Assembly: GCA_964459305.1 (NCBI GenBank) | Contig: CAYWNA010000045.1 | Location: forward strand, 1 to 64,000 | Direction: 5' to 3' | Length of the DNA: 64,000 bases | DNA from: CAYWNA01 sp964459305 | GTDB lineage: Bacteria; Planctomycetota; Planctomycetia; Pirellulales; Pirellulaceae | Shown: positions 59,101 to 64,000 of the stretch, one piece after another | Numbering within the stretch: the stretch's first letter is position 1 | Layout of the letters: every line of letters starts with the position of its first letter | Program-made: the position numbers and the translations under genes | Notes under the pieces: generated by a model | What the model was told of the DNA's origin: nothing | The model's database searches: none | What the model saw: the letters and a program-made list of their open reading frames with translations, nothing else

Positions 59101-62100
59101 GGAACTTGAACTTCCCACCCGCGATGTCCGCGATCCCAACCGTACCGCCGGCGGACACTGCCTCGAGCGGATCCACCGCGCCATTGCTGTTGTCGTCAAC
59201 GTACAGCGTGCCTTGAACCGGCACACTTACCACCTTCACCGACTGCAGAGTATCCCCAACGTCTACGTCCGAGAAATTGAAGTTACCTGCTGCAAACGTG
59301 TAATCCGTATCTTCGTTTGTCGTCACCGAACTGTTACTTGTTGTCGGGGCGGTGTTCGCCGGGGTCACGATGATGTCCATTGTTGCCGAATTGGAGACGT
59401 TGAATCCGTCGATAACGGCGAAGTTGAACGTGGTGAGCGGGTTGCCGCTGTCGTCTGCCGGCGGGGTGTAGACTAGGTTGGGGATGTCAACGACCGCGAT
59501 GTCTTGTAGTAGGGAAATCGGATTGCTCGACAAGGTTAGCGAACCGACACCCGGGAGCGTCACGATCCGCACGGCTTGGAGCGTATCGCCCGCGTCCCCA
59601 TCACTGAAGGGAAAATCGCCAGCCTGAAACGCTACCGCGGTATTCTCCACCGTGGTGACGGTACTGTCCGACGTGGTCGGCGAACCGCCAGGGTTCGGCG
59701 GCGCCTCATGGGCCCCCATGTCGACGATAGGTGGCGTGCCGGCGCCAGTGTCGGCAACGGTCGTGATATCAACGAAGCGTGCCAGCATGCCCACATCCAG
59801 CGGGGTGATTTCGCCCGTGTCGCCGTCACCATCCAGATCGGCCACGTCGGCCGGCACGTCCGCGCTATTTCCCGCGTCCATGGCCGGCGAGCCGGGGCGC
59901 AGGCGCACATCGCCGTTTTCCGGATCGACGAACAGTGGATTCGCGTCCACGTTACCCGTGCCGGTCCATCCGCCTTGTACAATGCTGTACGTAACGTCTA
60001 CCGTAGCCCCTCGGTCGTTGTAGATCTGTTCCGGACCGCTCTCGGTGGCAACATTTCCCCAGAAGACGCAATTGGTCAGCGTAGGGTTGCTAACGCGATC
60101 GTTGTGTAGGCCGCCCCCGTGCTGGCTAGCGACGTTGTTGCTAAAAGTGACATTGGTCAGTTCCGGAGAGCCATTGTCGTTGAATATGGCCCCCCCGCTG
60201 CCGTAATAGAGCCAGTTTCTGCTGAAGACGACGTTGGTCAGTATCGGCGACCCGGATCGGTGGAACATTCCTCCGCCGTTGTACCGTGCCCAGTTTTCGC
60301 TGAAGGTGACATTGGTCAACTTCGGAGAACCGTTGTAGGTGTAGATACCGCCCCCGTTGCCCGTCGCCGGGGAATGGGAAAAAGCCGAGTTCTCGTGGAA
60401 GGTGACGTTGATCAGTGTCGGAGAACTGTTGTTGGTGTTGTACATGCCACCGCCGTAAACGCCGGCTGTGTTCCCGTCGAAGGTGACGTTGGTCAGTGTC
60501 GGGGAACTGCTGTGGACGTTGAACATGCCGCCGCCGTATTTGGCGGAATTGCTGCTGAAGGCGACGTTCGTCAGCATTGGCGAGCTGGAGGATTCGTTGC
60601 GCATACCGCCGCCCTGGCCGTAGCCAACCGCCGCCGTGACCCAGTTCCCATCGAAGGTGACGTCGGTCAGCACAGGGGAACTTCTAACGTTTAACATGCC
60701 TCCGCCGTCTCCGGCCGAGTTTCCGCTGAAGGTGACGTCGGTCAGCGTCGGCGAACTGTCATCGTTGTGCATACCGCCACCCTGCCACTCGGACGAGTTG
60801 CCGCTTATGGTGACGTTGGTCAGCGTTGGCGAGCTGGATCTGTTATACATGCCGCCACCGTAGACCCTGGTGGCGTTTCCAATGAAGTCGACGTTGGTGA
60901 TTGTCGGCGAGCTGTAGTAGTTGTACATGCCGCCGCCCCCATAGCCTTCATACGAGCCATTAGCGTTTCCGCCGGAAACCGTGAATCCATCCAAGGTGGC
61001 GTTGGTCACGTGATCCGCGGTGACGACACTGTAGCTGTTTTCGCTGTTGTCGCCTCCGGTCGTGTCGTCGCCGTTCAAGTCACCCGATAGCACGGTTACA
61101 TAGGTCGTCCAGTCGCGATTGCTGAAGTCGCTGCCCGGGCCGGCAAAGCCGCCGTGAACAGCGACGCCAGACTTGAGGGTGAAAGAAGACGTGCGATCTC
61201 CATCGCTGGTGGGTGTATAGGTCCCGTCGGCCACCCAGATCTCGTCGTCAGAATCCGCCACGACCAGCGCCGAATACAGTTCCTGGAACGCATCGGTCCA
61301 ACTCGTGCCGTCGTTTTGCCCCGCTGCTTCGTGGTCCACGTAGAAAACAGAATCGGCTGGATAGACGTCGGTGATCTCCACGGTCGTCGTGGCGATGTCA
61401 CTTTGCGCGCCGTCATTGTCGATGACTCGCAGGCCCACCGTCCGAGTCACGGGGCCGGCGATCCTTGCGGCGGAGAAGTTTACCGTCTGGCCGGTGGCGT
61501 CCACATCGAAGGTCGGGCTGACGTAGTCAAAGTCCCATTCGTACGATACGATCGACCCATCCACATCGGAACCGGCGCCCGTTAGGTCGACATCCCCCAG
61601 CTCCGGAATCACTTTGGAACTGCCCGCATCGGCCGTCGGTGCGTTGTTCACGTCCGTCACGTTGATTGTGAACGCTTCTTGGTACGTGCCGCCATTGCCA
61701 TCGTCGGTTTGCACGCGGATGCTGTAGGTACTCTTCGTTTCGTAATCGAAAACCGCATTAGTCCGCAATTCACTACCGACGATTTGGAACGAGGCGTTGT
61801 CCGCGTCGCCTGTACCGGCCACCAAGCTGTACGTATGCGTATCGCCGGGGTCGGGGTCGGTGGTCGTGAAGGTGCCGACGGTCGTACCGACGGCCATGTT
61901 CTCGTCCACGCTGCTGTTGTCCAGGCCGATGTCCGTGGGAATCGCGTTGACGTCTATCACCACGTCGTCATTGCCCGTACCGCCGGCGTAGGTGAGAGTC
62001 GCGTCGAGGCCCGTGCCGAGGAAGTTGGTGAACTGGTAGCCTTCCGGTCGGCTGTCGAACGTGCCCGTGCCGCCGGTTCGGGAGATGATCGTGAAGCTCT

Positions 62101-64000
62101 CGCCGCCACTGAGCGTGGGCGTACCGGTCAGCGTTAAGGCGACCGTGCCGAGGATGTCGACGCTGCCCGTGGCACTCAGTTGGTCATGTCCACCCGCAAC
62201 GCCGGCGCCGGCGGCGCCGGCGACTTCGACCGTAAAGGTGTCACCGTCCGCCAAATCGACGTCGCCGGCAACACTCAGCACTCCCGGCGACTGACCGGGC
62301 GAGACGTTGCCGACGAGCGTGACCGAAGGCGCGGTGATATCCGTGCCCGTCTTGTCGTGGATCACGCCGCCAGCGATGGTGACGGAATCAAGGAATGTAG
62401 CCGTGTCGATATCGACCGTGCCCGTGCCAGCGATTGTGTCGCCGATGGTGATCGAACTGAAGCCGTCGGCGAGGTATCCGAGTTCGGTGTCGTCCAGACT
62501 GAGTGTTCCGGCGCCCCCGCCCAGGCCAATGGAGGTATTGGCCGTCTTGGGCTGAACGACGAGATTGCCCGTGCTTTGCAGCAAACTGACTTGGGGCATC
62601 GCAATGGTATCGGATGTCAGGGTGAGATTCCCCGTGGCAGCGGCCCCGCCGATCGTCGCGCCATCCAAGACGATTCCGTCGGCGCCGACTGCGGGCGTGC
62701 CGGTGACCGAGATATTGGCTGATCCGGAAGTGACAATCTTGCCCACGTGATCAATAGCATGTAAGCCTGAATGACCAAATTGCGCTCCGTTGTTATCACT
62801 GCCTGAACCGTCACCTTCACCGGTGATCGTGATGTCGCCGTCCACCGACCGCACTCCGTAGAACTCCGTCGACGGCGCTCTAGCGACCAGGACTCCCACG
62901 TTGCTATTCGTGCCGTTACCCCCAGTGCCGTTGATCGTGATGGTCGCCGCGTCGCCACCGGTCCCCGTCGACTCGATCACGGCCCTGCTGACAAACACGC
63001 CGTAGTTGTAAGTATGGCTTCCCGCGCCAGAACCTGTGATCGTGATGGCCCCCGAAACCGACTGCACTGTCCCGCCAAGGTCGACGCCGTAGTTGGTATG
63101 GGTGCCACTACCGCCTGTGCCGATGATTTCGATCGTGGCACCGCCGCTGGCACCCGTCGATTTCACCGTCGCTGCTCCAACAAAGACGCCGCGGTTGGCC
63201 GCCGAGCTTCCCGCGCCTCCCTGACCCTCGATGGTGATGGCCCCCGCAACCGACTCCACCCTTGTCAGAGCATCGCTGATGCGAACGCCGTAGTTTGTAT
63301 CGCCGCCATTGCCGCCCGTGCCCTGGATGGTAATGGTCGCCGATCCCGTTGACTCAACCACGGTCCCGTTATTCAGGTAGACGCCGTAATTCTCGTTCGA
63401 TGAACCTTTCCCTTGTCCGGAAATGGAGATGTCGCCATCGACGGCATCAATCTCGGTGCCTGTGCCTTCCATTCTGACGCCGTAGTTCCGCAGCGTTCCC
63501 GCGCCACCAGTCCCATTCAACGTGATGACACCGGCCCCACTCCCCGTGCCCGTAGACGAGATTGTGGATCCATTTTGTAGGCGGATACCGATGTTATACG
63601 AATCCGTATCGCCGCCCTTTCCTGTTAGAACGATGTCACCGTCGCTGGAAGTGATATCCGCGTCGTTCAGGTCGATCCCGACGAAATTCCCGGACGTTGT
63701 TCCGGCAGTGTTGGCATTCAGCGTGATATTGCCATCGACCGTGGTGACGCTGCTGCCCGAATTCATGACGATATTGCGGCCAGCGGTGACGTCCACCGTT
63801 GCCGAGCCAGATGTCGTGACATCAGCATTGGCATTGACGAACGTAACCGTATTGTTGGCTTCCAGATTGACGTCGCCTGACGAGTTGATCGGAGCACTGA
63901 CGTTCACCGTATCCGGCGGGTCGACGTCCAGGCCGCCCGCGCCGACGTTGATCGCGGCGTTGATGTCGACGGCGCCGCCGGTGGAATTGACCTTGATCGC
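50181..64000 (-). CDS. Giant modular exoprotein with C-terminal metzincin-type protease motif (5' end outside window)
   Basis: The open frame runs from the right edge to the stop at 50181 and is interrupted only by the N gap (54530-54629). With the gap adjusted, one frame of at least 4,600 residues results. Order from N to C: haemagglutinin-like repeats with a degenerate unit of roughly 45 residues (62750-63560); autotransporter-type segment (about 62020-62330); cadherin-like domain (61640-61950); PKD (61380-61640); right-handed beta-helix with about 11 GGGMYN...SPTLTNVTFSGN rungs, like chlamydial Pmp proteins (59960-61360); cadherin-like repeats with an NHL-type propeller (57590-58380); Kelch propeller (55400-56270); PKD array (52346-55060); four Calx-beta domains (50950-52345); and a final domain with HEAGHLLGLEH (50592-50624). 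No membrane anchor is visible at the C-terminus. Likely a cell-surface or released adhesin. Confidence 0.87.
50592..50624 (-). other. Metzincin zinc-binding motif HExxHxxGxxH
   Basis: Codons for HEAGHLLGLEH, the 11-residue zinc site of matrixin-like metalloproteases, sit about 145 codons from the C-terminus of the giant protein. A GADDLMGAW segment follows, where the met-turn is expected. Confidence 0.85.
52346..55060 (-). repeat. PKD domain tandem array, 255-bp period
   Basis: At least 11 near-identical 85-codon units (DLGPTADFTWSPEPQ... through DVTIV). The spacing is exact: CATGTGAAGTCCGCCGTCGG recurs at 53340 and 54360, four periods apart. The array contains the assembly gap. Confidence 0.95.
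54530..54629. other. Assembly gap of 100 N in the PKD array
   Basis: A run of exactly 100 N with the same PKD sequence on both sides. By repeat phase the true gap should be 200 bases plus a multiple of 255. That length also puts the frames on each side into register. Confidence 0.95.

Overview
The window is high-GC bacterial DNA that looks like a member of the Planctomycetota (Pirellulales-like). The evidence is two Cys-type sulfatases, Tat-exported Gfo/Idh/MocA oxidoreductases, a PmoA-like protein, GH116 and GH127 enzymes, a tri-heme HzsA-like beta-propeller protein, very large secreted repeat proteins, and many intergenic palindromes of a kind I associate with planctomycete genomes. No rRNA, tRNA, CRISPR array or intact mobile element was seen. 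The right edge cuts a giant gene. A 100-N scaffold gap lies at 54530-54629.

Layout. (1) 175-14543, plus strand: a glycan-utilisation region. It encodes a serine-hydrolase/glycosidase-like fusion, a VCBS/FG-GAP propeller protein, a sulfatase, a GH127 arabinofuranosidase-like enzyme, a beta-hydroxyacid dehydrogenase, a Gfo/Idh/MocA oxidoreductase, a PmoA-like protein, a sodium:solute symporter and a URO-D-fold protein. The last five (8433-14543) are tightly packed and read as one operon. (2) 14638-24921, minus strand: GH116, a tri-heme HzsA-like protein, and a BlaR1-type M56 protease fused to 14 WD40 repeats, overlapping a BlaI repressor gene. Three copies of a 16-bp operator lie upstream of the repressor. 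(3) 25400-27616, plus strand: an ECF sigma factor, a likely anti-sigma factor and a membrane-anchored protein of unknown role. (4) 27820-32823, minus strand: a YjbQ-family protein, a heparinase II/III-like lyase and a small Coa1-like membrane protein. (5) 33378-36102, plus strand: a second Gfo/Idh/MocA protein and a second URO-D-family protein. (6) 36917-48211, plus strand: a two-partner secretion locus with a TpsB/FhaC-type transporter, a TpsA-type exoprotein interrupted by one frameshift near 45048, and a secreted TPR protein. (7) 48585-50126: a second sulfatase. (8) 50181-64000, minus strand: a giant modular exoprotein running (N to C) haemagglutinin-like repeats, cadherin-like, Pmp-like beta-helix, cadherin/NHL, Kelch, PKD array, Calx-beta and a C-terminal metzincin-type protease motif. 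Its 5' end is outside the window.

Regions 1, 2 and 5 together would let the cell desulfate, debranch and cleave complex glycans and then take up and oxidise the released sugars. Regions 6 and 8 build the cell surface. Intergenic DNA is filled with at least seven palindromic repeat families, including a nested inverted-repeat element that still carries the first codons of an IS200-like/RAYT transposase. One family sits upstream of a plus-strand gene in all three of its copies, in the same orientation each time.
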